Of a DNA stretch of 64,000 bases, positions 23,490-35,180 are shown in pieces (position 1 is the first letter of the stretch; every line of letters starts with the position of its first letter). Made by a program: the position numbers and the translations under genes. This DNA comes from Chelonoidis abingdonii (Eukaryota; Chordata; Testudines; Testudinidae): the NCBI RefSeq assembly GCF_003597395.2, contig NC_133771.1, positions 56,660,423-56,724,422 of the forward strand, given 5' to 3'. The notes under the pieces were generated by a model that did not search any database, was not told the DNA's origin, and saw nothing but the letters and a program-made list of their open reading frames with translations.

Positions 23490-24112
23490 CAGGAAAATTA
23501 ATCCAAATTAGCTAAAGGTGTGAATTTAAAGTACATCAGTAAAACCACATTAAACCCTTGTGTGAATACTCTCATTCTGAATTCACCAATTAATCAAACT
23601 GAATTAAGGCCACTTTAATCTTGAAGGGGAATGTCTACACAGAGATATAGGGCAATTTAACTAATCTGTTTTAAATCCACATATTTAGTTAATTCAGATT
23701 GTTTCTTGAGGCTTGGTCTACTCTTAAAAATTATATCATCATAGCTGCATCAGTCAGAGGTGTGAAAAACATGGCCACTGTAACGTCACAGTGTAGACAC
23801 TTCCAACATTGACAGAAGAGGGTTTTCCATGAGTATAGTTAATCCGTCTCTCCAAGAGACAGTAACTAAATTAACAGAAGAATTCTTCCATCCACCCAGC
23901 TGCATCTACACTGGGGTTAGATTGACAAAATATAGTGGTCAACCATGAGTGATGTAGGTAGGCCTAATGTAATTCATGGAGATGGTCTTCCTACACTAGC
24001 CAAGAAACTCTTTCTGTCAGTGTAGTCCGTGTCAACGTTATTGGATTATGGCCTCAGCATAGGCTCCATTATGTAGACATACCCACAATGTCCCTGTGTA
24101 AACAAACCCTTA
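23490..24112. repeat. cluster of old foldback repeats
   Basis: Two or more decayed units are visible. One around 23500-23700 pairs AATTCACCAATTAATCAAAC with later AGTTAATTCAG words. Another begins GGCTTGGTCTACTCTTAAAA at 23710, with CATAGCTGCATCAGTCAGAG and TACACTGGGGTTAGATTG inside. The latter is a recognised turtle repeat layout. The right boundary, near the GTAGACATACCC word at about 24085, is approximate. Confidence 0.45.
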
Positions 24113-26539
24113 GTTATAAAATCAAAGACACCTAAGTGACAAAGGAATCTTCTTAGCATATGTGCAACATGACTCAGGTGGCACATGACCAGGAATCGTG
24201 TCTGAATTTGGTCTGCTAGTTGGATCATTAGCTTCCCTGGCCTGGGCTGTGTACTGATGGGGAGTGCAACGTGAACGCTGATCCATGCCCCCCATAAAGG
24301 AGTGAAAGAGAGCATGTGGAATAAAATGATGTTTGGGTAAAATTAGGGTAAAGAGTGCTAGCAACAGTTGCAATATTCCATACATTGAAGCAGAGCAGCC
24401 TTGGTAGTTAAGGGTGAGATTCCTTGAGCCTAGCTTCTGGATTACTTAATGGCCAAATGTGTTAGAGAGTCTATTTAAATTTAGATAACATGAGACATAG
24501 ACTAGACTTCATTTATCATGTGTCCAGGATATCAGATATTAACTGTTTGTGGAAAAAATATTGTCCAAAGGATAATTTTACAACCTCACTTAAATGACTT
24601 TTATGGTTTGTGAATACAAGTGAAAGAAGAGAAGTATACTAACACACATTGAAGGAATTTACTGCACACATAAATGAATAATTAATACAGTTTTAACTAC
24701 CAACATTTTATACCATTAAATAGAGTACTTCACATTCCTTCTAATTTCAAGCTCTGCATGAGCATATATTATTATAGGGGAATGTGGAATTATTTATTTA
24801 GGAAGAAAATTGTGGTGGTGAAGTTAAACAGAGATATAAGAATACATTGTGAGGCAGACGATCAGAGCTGCATACATATTGGGATGCCAATACATAACCT
24901 TTTTACCAAGACACTTAGTCACGCTGCGATGCACATATAAATATATTAATATGCATATTGGATGTTTTTCTGTTAATTGAGATCATAGATGTTTGGAGAG
25001 CGAGACTGACACTGATGCCTTCTTTTTCATGTAGATTATGCAGTACTTTAAATTCCTTGGTAAATTTAAGAGAAAGTAATAGAGAGAGAGGGCTCATAAT
25101 GAACCAAGTATCATATAAAGTAGTAAAGGCTGTGAACAGTGTGTCCAATGTGTTTGTAATCTTCTTGATTCTTCACTAACACCACTCTAAATCCGGATTA
25201 ACACTGTTGGAGTCAATGGGGTTATGATGACAAAAAACAGCTACAGAAGAGAGTCAGACCTTGGATGTTTGGAAGTTAGCAGAAGAAAGTGTCATTTTTT
25301 ACCTCTCTCTTACCAAAAGGATGGTCTGATTGTCCTAAGCACAGCATTTGTAGAAAGGTTAGAGGGGACTGGCATGAAGATGAATCTGTAATCTGGGTGC
25401 AAATGCCTCAGCCATGTTTCTAATGTGACTACAGTAAAAGATGATGAAATATATAAGAACAAGAGGCATTTCCACAGCATGAAGGTGCAAGGACTAGGAA
25501 ATGCCAGAAAAGAAACCCTATTGTTGCAAAATATGAATCTCGTGCTGGCGATTTGTACAATTAACACATCTGCCCTCAGCTATTTGTTGCTATCCTGACT
25601 ATTCAGCGCTGGTTGACTCTTTGGTATGTATATTTTGAATTTAGTCTTAAATAATGTTTTTTTAATGATTCATTGCAGAATATTGAGCTTATTTATAAAG
25701 CAGTGCCTCCATGTTGCAGGTGATAGCAGATACCTTTGAAGAGCTCCTCCTTTCCATACCTCAAAATACGCTGCCAAAAAAGTCATGTTAAATAAAATGA
25801 CTTAAGGATTCTTAAAATTAAGCTTTAGATGCCCATGTGACACTGAAGAAGGGCACATTACAGCTTGTTTCTTGGAAAGTTTGACAGGTGTGTGCAGTTT
25901 CATGAATGTTTCTCAGTGTGTGACGTTAATAAGGATATTCCTCTATTGTAAAAGAAGGCTCATCTACACAAAAGTAACAAGAAGGCAAAGCAGAGTAAGA
26001 AGTCTTAAGCAATGGGTGAGACACGATTTTTCTTAGGTATGCTATTCTTTTCTAAACAACAAAAGATTAGAATGAACATCAATGTAGAAAATACAGATGT
26101 GTGTATGTGGTGTTCACTAAAATGTCATGAAGCGAAAACCAAAAAGGAAGAGAGAAAACATAAGCAGTTTTGTGAACTGCCAGCTTTGCTCTCATGATAT
26201 TGCTCTCTCTTTCTGGCTTCTCAGTAAAGCAATCTTGAATTGGGCAGGTTGGTAAAGTCGAACTGAAACTGGGAAACAGAAACAGAAGCTGGTACTATAG
26301 AGCTGTCAACATTCAATACATTCCAATCATCTACATTTATCTGCTTTACCTGGCCTACATGGGAAAGGTCATTTTAAGCTGAATGCAGTCCATTTTCATT
26401 TGTCTTTTATTGCTTCAGCATTGATCCAAGTCCCTCATCTCAGATAGAGCTTTGTATCTGACAATCTGCCCAGTATTCTATTTCTGTCCTTTGTCTCCTC
26501 TGCTCTATTAACATGGTAGATTTTATTTATTTACACTCC
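24113..26539. other. unassigned DNA
   Basis: About 2.4 kb without a recognised gene or repeat. A short piece near 25190-25225 (GGATTAACACTGTTGGAGTCAATGG, in part) recalls an old amniote repeat word. Confidence 0.45.
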
Positions 26540-29500
26540 AGTACAGTAGAAAGAATAGGAAGAATACCTGGAGGAACTGGAGCTACTGGTGCAGGAAGTG
26601 AAACCGGATATTATAGGGATAACAGAAACATGGGGAATAGTAGTCATGACTGGAGTACAGGTATTGAAGGCAATGTGCTGTTTCAGGAAGGATAGAAAGA
26701 AAGGCAAAGGTGGTGGAGTAGCATTGTACATCAATGATGAGGTCAATTGTAAAGAAAATAAGAAGTGATGGAATGGATAAGACAGAGTCTGTCTGGGCAA
26801 AAATCACACTGGGAAAGAAAGCTACTAGAGCCTCCCCTGAGATAGTGCTTGGGGTGTGCTACAGACCCTGGGATCTGATTTGGATATGGATAGAGACCTC
26901 TTTAATGTTTTTAATGAAGTAAATACTAATGGGAATCCTGTGTGATCATGGGAGACTTTAACTTCCCAGATATAGACTGGAGGACAAGTGCTTGCTGAAG
27001 AAAGATAATAGGGCTCAGATTTTTCTGGATGTGATAGCAGATGGATTTCTTCACCAAGTAGTTGAAGAACCAACAAGAGGGGATGCCATTTTAGATTTGG
27101 TTTTGGTGAGCAGTGAGGACCTCGTAGAAGAAATGGTTGTAGGGGACAACCTTGGTTCGAGTGATCATGAGCTAATTCAGTTCAAACTAGATGGAAGGAT
27201 AAACAAAAATAGATCTGGGATTAGGGTTTTGACTTCTCAAGGGCTAACTTTAAAGAATTAAGGAAATTAGTTAGGAAGTGGATTGGACTGAAGAGACTTG
27301 TGGATCTAAATGCGGAGGAGGCCTGGAATTACTTTAAGTCAAAGCTGCAGAAACTATCGGAAGCCTGCATCCCAAGAAAGGGGAAAAAAACCATAGGCAG
27401 GAGTTGTAGACCAAGCTGGATGAGCAAGCATCTCAGAGAGTGATTAAGAAAAAGCAGAAAGCCTACAAGGAGTGGAAGAAAGGTGGATTAGCAAGGAAAG
27501 CTACCTTAGTGAGGTCAGAACATGTAGGGATAAGTGAGGAAGGCTAAAAGCCATGTAGAGTTGGACCTTGCAAAGGGAATTAAAACCAATAGTAAAAGGT
27601 TCTATAGCCACATAAATAAGAAGAAAAACAAAGAAAGAAGAAGTGGACCGCTATACACTGAGGATGGAATGGAGGTTAAGGATAACCTAGGCATGGCCCA
27701 ATATCTAAATAAGTACTTTGCCTCAGTCTTTAATAAGGCTAATGAGGAGCTTAGGGATGATGGAGGATGATAAACGGGAATGAGGATATGGAGGTGGATA
27801 TTACCACATCTGAGGTAGAAGCCAAACTTGAACAGCTTAATGGGACAAAATCGGAGGGCCCAAGACAATCTCCATCCAAGAATATAAAGGAACTGGCGCA
27901 TGAAATTGCAAGCCCATTAGCAAGAATTTTTAATGAATCGGTAAACTCAGGGGTTGTACTGTACGACTGGAGAATTGCTAAATAGTTCCTATCTTCAAGA
28001 AAGGGAAAAAAGTGATCCGAGTAACTATAGGCCTGTTAAGCTTGACATCTGTAGTATGTAAGGTCTTGGAAAAAATTTGAAGGAGAAAGTAGTTAAGGAC
28101 ATTGAGGTCAATGGTAATTGGGACAAATTACAACATGGTTTTACTAAAGGTAGATCGTGCCAAACCAACCTGATCTCCTTCTTCAGAGAAGGTGACAGAT
28201 TATCTAGACAAAGGAAATGCAGTAGATCTAATTTACCTCGATTTCAGTAAGGCATTTGACACGGTTCCACATGGGGAATTGTTAGTTAAATTGGAAAGAT
28301 GGGATGAATATGAAAATTGTAAGGTGGATAAGGAACTGGTTAAAGGGGAGACTCCAACGGGTCGTACTGAAGGGTGAACTGTCAGGCTGGAAGGAGGTTA
28401 CTAGTGGAGTCCTCAAGGATCGGTTTTGGGACCAATCTTATTTAACCTTTTTATTACTGACCTTGGCACAAAGAGCGGGAATGTGCTAATAAAGTTTGCG
28501 GATGACACAAAGCTGGGGGGTATTGCTAACACAGAGAAGGACCGGGATACCATACAGGAAGATCTGGATGACCTTGTAAACTGGAGTAATAGTAATAGGA
28601 TGAAATTTAATAGTGAAAAGTGCAAGGTCATGCACTTAGGGATTAATAATAAGAATTTTAGATATACATTGGGGACGCATCAGTTGGAAGGCAACAGAGG
28701 AGGAGAAGGACCTTGGGGTATTGGTTGATAGCAGGATGACTATGAGCCGCCAATGCGATATGGCCTTAAAAAAAGCAAATGCGGTTTTAGGATGCATCAG
28801 GCGAGGTATTTCCAGCAAGGATAAGGAGGTGTTAGTACTGTATATAAGGCACTGGTGAGACCTCACCTGGAATACTGTGTGCAGTTCTGGTCTCCCATGT
28901 TTAAGAAGGATGAATTCAAACTGGAACAGGTTCAGAGACGGGCTACTAGGATGATCTGAGGAATGGGAAAACCTGCCTTATGAAAGGAGACTCAAAGAGC
29001 TTGGCTTGTTTGTTTAGCCTGGCCAAAAGAAGGCTGGAGGGGGATATGCTTGCTCTATATAAATATATCAGGGGGATTAATATTGGGGAGGGAGAGGGAA
29101 TTATTTAACTTAGTACTAATGTAGACGCAAGGACAAATGGGTATAAACTGGACATTAGGAAGTTTAGACTTGAAATTAGACGAAGATTTCTAACCATTAG
29201 AGGAGTAAAGTTCTGGAACAGCCTTCCAAGGGGAGTAGTGGGGCAAAAGACATATCTGGCTTTAAGACTAAGCTTGATAAAGTTTTATGGAAGGGATGAT
29301 ATGATAGGGATAGTTTAATTTGGGCAATTGATCTTGGATTATCAGCAGATAAGTCTGCTCAATGGTCTGTGATGGGATGTTGGATGGGATGGGATCTGAG
29401 TTACTGCAGAGAATTCTTTCCTTAGTGCTGGCTGGTGAGTCTTTGCCCACATGCTCAGGTTTAGCTGATCGCCATATTTGGGGTCGGGAAGGAATTTTCC

Positions 29501-29745
29501 TCCAGGGCAGATTGACAGGGGCCCTGGAGGTTTTTCGCCTTCCTCTGCAGCGTGGGGCATGGGTCACTTACTGGTGGAATCTCTGCAGCTTGAGGTCTTC
29601 AAACCACAATTTGAAGACTTCAATAACTCGGACATAGGTTATGGTTTGTTATAGAAGTGGATGGGTAGGGTTCTGTGGCCTGCTTTGTGCAGGAGGTCAG
29701 ACTAGATGATCATATTGGTCCCTTCTGACCTATGAGTCTATGAGC
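26540..29745 (+). mobile_element. near-complete CR1 LINE, plus strand
   Basis: The copy runs from the endonuclease domain through RT to the 3' UTR and ends with GATCATATTGGTCCCTTCTG and a short TATGAGTCTATGAG tail, the CR1 3' octamer repeat. Compared with the turtle CR1 consensus as I remember it, divergence is low, so this looks like one of the younger LINE copies in the window. It has the full endonuclease motifs, the RT catalytic box and the TTTGGGGTCGGGAAGGAATT 3'-UTR block. The 5' UTR and ORF1 are absent. Confidence 0.92.
26590..29290 (+). pseudogene. CR1 ORF2 (endonuclease and reverse transcriptase), frameshifted
   Basis: In order: endonuclease block KPDIIGITETW (26601-26633), IMGDFNFPDIDW (26945-26980), a SDH motif with the likely catalytic histidine (27160-27168), a lysine-rich linker (27.4-27.6 kb), RT motif YLDFSKAFD (28234-28260), catalytic FADD (28495-28506), and a C-terminal [10 protein letters not shown] block (28.86-28.9 kb). 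Frames shift at least near 26632, 26700, 27400, 28070 and 28410, so no full-length protein of about 900 residues can be made. The intact protein would nick target DNA and prime reverse transcription. The broken frames mark it as dead. Confidence 0.88.
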
Positions 29746-29750
29746 CTATT

Positions 29751-30449
29751 TTCCCCCTTCTTTTGGATGCAAATCTTAGTCAGAAGCAGTAGAAAAGGGC
29801 AAAGAAATACTGACTACAGGTTAACTTCTCCCCTCTGATGTGTGCTTGTGACTCATTCACTTCAGAGAGCATAATTTTGCTCTTTTTGCTTGGAGGCTTG
29901 AGATGATTTTAAAGCTTCATCCTGCTTTGCTCTACTGGTTGCTCCCGTGTTTCTCGCATTTTCATGTTATATATGAGAAGTCCCATTTAAATTTACTGGC
30001 TCAGGATTGCCTACTTTATATCATCTATATCATAGTGAGATACATTTCTGAAAGAATTAGAGGAGCTGTTTACTGCTGACAAAAATTAAGGCAAGAATGA
30101 GACCAAATAAATGAGTTCCTGAAAGGGAGGGCTTTTGATCCAGAGATGTGATCATAAGGAGGAAGCCTGTTTGCAGATACAGAATGTGTTGATATAGGTT
30201 GAAAATTAGGACTATTTTTATATGCACAATACAAACACCTAAATATATGTGAAAGGTTATCTGTTTACTGTGATAGATTTATTTAAATATACTGTTGGCT
30301 GAATACAGTGTGTATTCACTTTGCTTTCTGAAGCCTAAGGAATTAAGTGAATAACAGCTGTCAGCTACCTTTCCCTTGCTGTCTGGGAGGTTACAGGAAG
30401 CCTTTGTGGAAGTGGACTTTGCAAAACAAGAATGAATTTGGGGTGGATG
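29751..30449. other. unassigned DNA
   Basis: No gene or named repeat is recognised between the CR1 end and the next hAT insertion. Confidence 0.45.
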
Positions 30450-30820
30450 CAGGGCCGGCGCTTCCACTGAGGCGAACTAGGCAATTGCCTAGGGCGCCAG
30501 GATTTTCGGAGGGGGTGGCATTTGGTGGGGGGGGGGCGGCAGGCGGCTCTGGTGTACCTGCCGCAGTCGTGCCTGCGGAGGGTCTGTTGGTCCATGGCTC
30601 TGGTGGAGCTGCCGCAGGCATGCCTGCGGACGGTCCGCTGGTCCCGCGCGGCTCCAGTGGACTTCCCGCAGGCACGGCTGCGGCAGCTCCACCGGAGCCG
30701 CGGACCAACGGACCCTCCGCAGAAATGGCTGCGGCAGCTCCACCGGAGACGCAGGAGCGGCGCGCGGGGCAGCGAAATGGCCATGCATCTAGGGCGCGAA
30801 AAACTCTAGCGCCAGTCCTG
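30450..30820. mobile_element. hAT MITE, 371 bp, very GC-rich
   Basis: The ends CAGGGCCGGCGCTTCC and CTCTAGCGCCAGTCCTG are imperfect inverted repeats. The 8-bp flanks GGTGGATG (30442-30449 and 30821-30828) are identical. The interior is a GC-rich inverted arrangement of CTGCCGCAGGCATGCCTGCG-type and GCTGCGGCAGCTCCACCGGA-type units. This makes long alanine/proline-rich frames on both strands that are not genes. Confidence 0.9.
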
Positions 30821-30841
30821 GGTGGATGTCTAATAAGGGTA

Positions 30842-32028
30842 TGCCAAGACTGATTCCCCACTCTGTCACTTCAAGTGGTGAAGGTGGGGGCCTGCAAGGA
30901 TTTTAAAAATTAATCCTGGCCCCTCCTGGCTTATATTAAACTCCCAACGTTACAGCTTCTCTCCAACAGTGGATGGATAAATGCTGCCACAACCCGAATG
31001 CAAAAATACCCTTTGAAACCAGAAAGGCACACTTGGGAATTCCTTCCTGTGGGGTACCCTCAAGCACTTTCACCCTGCCACCCTTGGGGGAAGAGCTCAG
31101 AAAGAAAAACAAAGGAAATCAGCTATTGCCACCAGCTATTTAAACAACATATGCACAAACCTCTTAGGGACACAGAAATCCAATCCTGTTCTTAAAAAAG
31201 GTAAATTTTATTAAAAAAACAAAAAGAACCCACTTATAATATTTAAACATCAAGAATAACCTGCTTAAGGTCAAGCTTAAAGGTTACAAGCAAAACAAAA
31301 GCATTAGGGGTTAGCACAGAGGAGTCCACAAGCCAATAAGAACTAATCAGAAATAAACCTAATTGTGGCTTACATATTTGGGGTTTCAGATAAGCAATAT
31401 CTAGGTATGATCTGATAGTTCAGGGATCAGCAAACTTTGGCATGTGGTCTGCCAGGGTAAGTACCCTGGCAGGCGGGACTGATTTGTTTACCTGCCCCAT
31501 CCGCAGGTTCAGCAAGCTGCAGTTTGCCGCTCCACATCAATGGGGCTGCAGGAAGTGGCGTAGGCCGAGGGATGTGCTGAACGCCACTTCCTGCCGCCCC
31601 CATTGGCCTGAAGTGGTGAACTGCACGGTGGGAGCCGCGATCAGTCGAACCTGTGGATGTGGCAGGTAAACAAACTAGCCTGGCTCACCAGGGTGCTTAC
31701 CCTGGCGGGCCATGTGCCAAAGGTTGCCAATCCTTGTGATAGTTTTTCATACCTAGCTTAAAGCTTCTCACAGCATAACTGCTCCCTTCTTCCCCTCTTC
31801 CCCAGACAACAACAACACATGGACAAAGGGAAGTTTTTTTCCAATTTTAAAAAGTTCTAGCCGTACCATTGGCTCTTTTGGCCAGGTGCCCACTCCTTTC
31901 CTTTTACCTGTGGGCTTATTAACCCTTTACAGGTAAACAAAGTAGAGAACAACAACCAAGATGGATTGCATAGCTAACTGGCTGGTTGGGTATCCACAAA
32001 AGGGAGCTATCTCTCCTCTCATTTATCA
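30842..32028 (-). mobile_element. solo LTR (second family, copy 1) with nested hAT
   Basis: The element starts TGCCAAGACTGATTCCCCAC and ends CTCTCATTTATCA. The flanks GGGTA (30837-30841) and GGATA (32029-32033) fit a 5-bp duplication with one change. The minus strand, the sense direction, carries CCTGTAAAGGGTTAA (31919-31933), a CCAAT box (31868-31872) and AATAAAATTTACC (near 31205). It aligns by eye along its length with 34112-35039. A hAT at 31421-31736 was inserted later; without it the LTR is about 863 bp. Confidence 0.82.
31421..31736 (+). mobile_element. hAT MITE, 316 bp, nested inside the LTR
   Basis: The ends CAGGGATCAGCAAACTTTGG and CCAAAGGTTGCCAATCCTTG are inverted repeats, and the flanks TGATAGTT (31413-31420 and 31737-31744) are an identical 8-bp duplication. 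The interior holds two inverted CCCTGGCAGGCGGG-type blocks and TGTTTACCTGCCCCATCCGC. Same family as 21594 and 43309. Confidence 0.92.
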
Positions 32029-32033
32029 GGATA

Positions 32034-33177
32034 TGTCCTAATTTTCATTTGACTCTTACCATGCTAACAACTGTGTCACTAATGTACTTACTGAAAACTC
32101 CTACTGCTGTTAAGTATAGAATTTCTGGAGTTTGTCTATGTTATAATGTGGGGTTGAAGCACATTTCATGGATTCTGATGTCTGCCTGGCATTGGAAACT
32201 TCAATTACATTTAGATACAAGGTAAAAGAATAAAGTTTTCTTCCCGATCTTTAATTCCCATTAATAATGAACTATCTCTCACTTAAACCTTACATGGTTT
32301 AAGTAGCCAGCGTATACATGATTGTCCCATTTTCATTTGCCAGTCCAAACAGATGCTATTTCATATTCTTCTAGTCACATAGCCAGTGAAGTCTCTTTAT
32401 TTGTATTTCAGTTGTTTCCTTCATGTCTTTCTTCCAAAACCAAACCAAAAAATAGTAATTTAGACTGGTTAACTCTTTGTGAGTAATTGAAATGTACAGA
32501 ATTACCAAAAGGCATTTTGTTACCTTAGCAAAATATAACTAAAAGTAGACACATGGATCCATCTTTAGTTTATACTGCAATGTAAAGTTACATGCCAATT
32601 TTTCATTTTGAAGTTAAAGTAAGAATTTATTCCTCCTGTCTGAAAAGCAACATACACATCGGGATTGTCCAAATGGACTGTGTGATGATAAATGAAAGCA
32701 TTTTGCCAAGTTACCTAAGTAGAATAGTTACTATAGGAAGGGTTTCAGAAGTAGACTATTTTTCAGGAGAACACCTTAAAGTAAAATTCCAGTTATATAA
32801 ATGTATCTTTTTATTTATACACATACATACATATGTCTCTATATATAATGTGCCTATCTGTCTATCTAAAATACCTCACAAGTGGTATGTTTTCATTCTG
32901 TACCTAGATGTATATTATATGAGGAAAGTATTTTTCCCATGACTATATATGTATTATAAAGAACATTCTTGGCATACACAGGAGTTAAAATTTTCCTCCA
33001 AATCGCTGCTGTAGAATGCAGTTTTATAATACATTAGTGGTATGTTTTAGGATTAGGATGAGGTGCAGAAAATTTGCATACCTTCAAAGTCTAAAAGATG
33101 TGCAATTAAAAAAACCCCAATTATATATGTTCAAATAACAAAGCCCTCAACAGTCCAAAATATTTACGTAAGAAATA
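32034..33177. other. unassigned DNA
   Basis: No gene or repeat family is recognised. A weak tetranucleotide patch (ACATACATACATATG, CTATCTGTCTATCTA) occurs at 32818-32868. Confidence 0.45.
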
Positions 33178-33386
33178 CAGTAAAACCCCATTGAGCCAGG
33201 CCTACATTATCTGGCTCTCCGTATTAATGAAACCACCCGCCCACACAGGTCCAGAAGCAGGCAGTATCCCCTGTGGACAGTAGATGGCACTGCAGCCTTG
33301 CACTTTCCCTTCTCTGGCTTATCCGAATTTTTGATTATCCGATCTGGCCCCAGTCCCAATTAGATCAGATAAATGGGGTTCTGCTG
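33178..33386. mobile_element. Tigger/pogo-like MITE, 209 bp
   Basis: The ends CAGTAAAACCCCATT and AATGGGGTTCTGCTG are 15-base inverted repeats. TA precedes the left end (33176-33177); the right flank reads TT, probably a mutated TA. The interior word GATTATCCGATCTGGCCCC and the CTTATCCGAATTTTTGATTA stretch are typical of Tigger-derived MITEs. Confidence 0.75.
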
Positions 33387-34111
33387 TTGTAGCATTGACA
33401 ACTAAGAACAGTCTGGAAAAAAACTGGGGGAAATGTGATGGGAATTAAAATTACAATTTTTTCTATAAATATTTAATATTCAACAACTAGTATTTTCCAG
33501 TGTTTCAGTCTGGATTCGGTAAGCTGTCATGTAAAATATTATTGGAAAATAACTGTTTTCCAGAGGTTTGAAATTTCATGGAAATTGATGCTCCATCTTG
33601 GGGTGCCTAATATTGCTTTCTCTATAGGAATGTAATTAATGCTACTCAGTGTGGTTTTATGGAAAATAGGTCAAGTCAAAGAAGCCTGATTTATTTCCAT
33701 AATGAGATTACAAGTTTGGTTGATAAAGGTGTTTGTCTGAGTAGATATGATATATGTAGGCTTTTTTAGGGCATTTGTCTTAGTCCTGCATGACATTCTA
33801 ATTAAAAAATTAATACTATACAATATCAACAGAGACCACATTAAATGGATTAATAGCCAGCTATCCAACAGACCTCAACAAATAGTAATAAACGGGGAAT
33901 CATCATCAAATGTGGGTGTCTCTAGTGGGGTTCTTCAGGGGTCAGTACTAAGCCAGATTCTATTCAACATTTTCATCAATAATCTGGAAGTAAATATAAA
34001 ATCACTTCTGATAAAATTTGTGGGTAATACAAGGATTGCTGGAGTGGTAATTTAATGATGATGAATGGGAAGTCATGTAGAGTGATCTGGATCACTTTGT
34101 AAATTGGGTCC

Positions 34112-35039
34112 TGTCAAGGCAAAATCCCCACTCTGTCACTTCGAGTGCAGAAGGTGGGGGCCTGCAAGGATTCTAAAAATTAATACTGGCCACTCCAGGC
34201 TTGTATTAAACTACCAAGGATACAGCTTTTCTCTGACCTTGGCTTGGTAAACGTTGCCGTCACACAAATGCAAAAAAACCCCTTGGACTCAAGGAGCACT
34301 TGGGAATTCCTCCCTATGGGCTACCCTCAAGCCCTTTCACCACCACCACCACCCGCCCCTCCGGGAAAGAAAACAAAGCTGAGAAAGAAAACAAAGGAAA
34401 TTAGCTGTTGCCGGCAGCTAATCAAACAGCATATGCACAAATCTCTTAGGACACCAAAAATTCAATCCTGTTCTTAAAAAAGGTAAATTTTATTAAAAAC
34501 AAAAAGGAAGAAAATACATCTGGAACTTAGGCTTTTGCTAGATTTTAAAAGAGCAATTACAAAAAATTAAGCACCCAAAATAGCTTTCTTGGGGTTACAA
34601 GCAAACAAAAGCATCTGGGGTTAGCACAGAGGAGTCTACAAGCCTTAAAAAATAAACAGAAATAAACCTAATTGTGTCTTCCTAAACATTCAAAATTTAC
34701 TTACATATTTGGGTGGATAAAAGTAATTTTAGATAAGATCTGATGATTTTCATATTTGGTTCAAACTTTACACAGCATTCCTGCTGCCCCATCTCTTCAG
34801 CCCAGAGAGAATAACCCCCAAGAAAAGGAAAGTTCCCAATTTTAAAAGTTCTACCCTTCCCCTTGGCTCTTTCAGTCAGGTGCCCACTTTCTTTTCTTTA
34901 CCTGGGGAACTTTTTGACCCTTTACAGGTAAAGTAAGTAAAGAACAGCTATCAAGAGGGATTTTACAGCTAACTGGTGGTGGGTGTCCATCAAAGGGATC
35001 TACTCACCAACCCCCCCCCCACACTCTTTATTTATTAGA
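34112..35039 (-). mobile_element. solo LTR (second family, copy 2), nested in CR1
   Basis: The element starts TGTCAAGGCAAAATCCCCAC and ends CTTTATTTATTAGA. The flanks GGTCC (34107-34111) and GGCCC (35040-35044) suggest a 5-bp duplication with one change. It shares the family's CCACTCTGTCACTTCGAGTG and GGTTAGCACAGAGGAGTC blocks with 30842-32028. The conserved CCTGTAAAGGGT-type motif is at 34914-34928. A C-run lies at about 35010-35020. No internal retroviral region is present. Confidence 0.85.
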
Positions 35040-35180
35040 GGCCCAGTCAGACAAAATGCATTTTAATGCAACCAAATGCAAAGTTATACCCTCAGAAACA
35101 AGGAATGCTGGCCATACCAATAAAGTGGGAGGGGGAAGAACTGTATCCTAGCAAGTAGTGACCGTGAAAAGGATTTAGGG

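Noticed and set aside
30347..30861. Long alanine/proline-rich frames on both strands (up to 168 codons)
   Set aside because: They lie within or across the GC-rich hAT MITE at 30450-30820 and result from its inverted GC-rich units; overlapping open frames on both strands are a composition effect.
32592..32942. 116-codon open frame
   Set aside because: AT-rich, repetitive tyrosine/isoleucine composition over a microsatellite-like patch; no domain.
30842..35039. A single provirus with LTRs at 30842 and 34112
   Set aside because: Each LTR has its own 5-bp flank, the DNA between is not retroviral, and one lies inside a CR1; they are independent solo LTRs.
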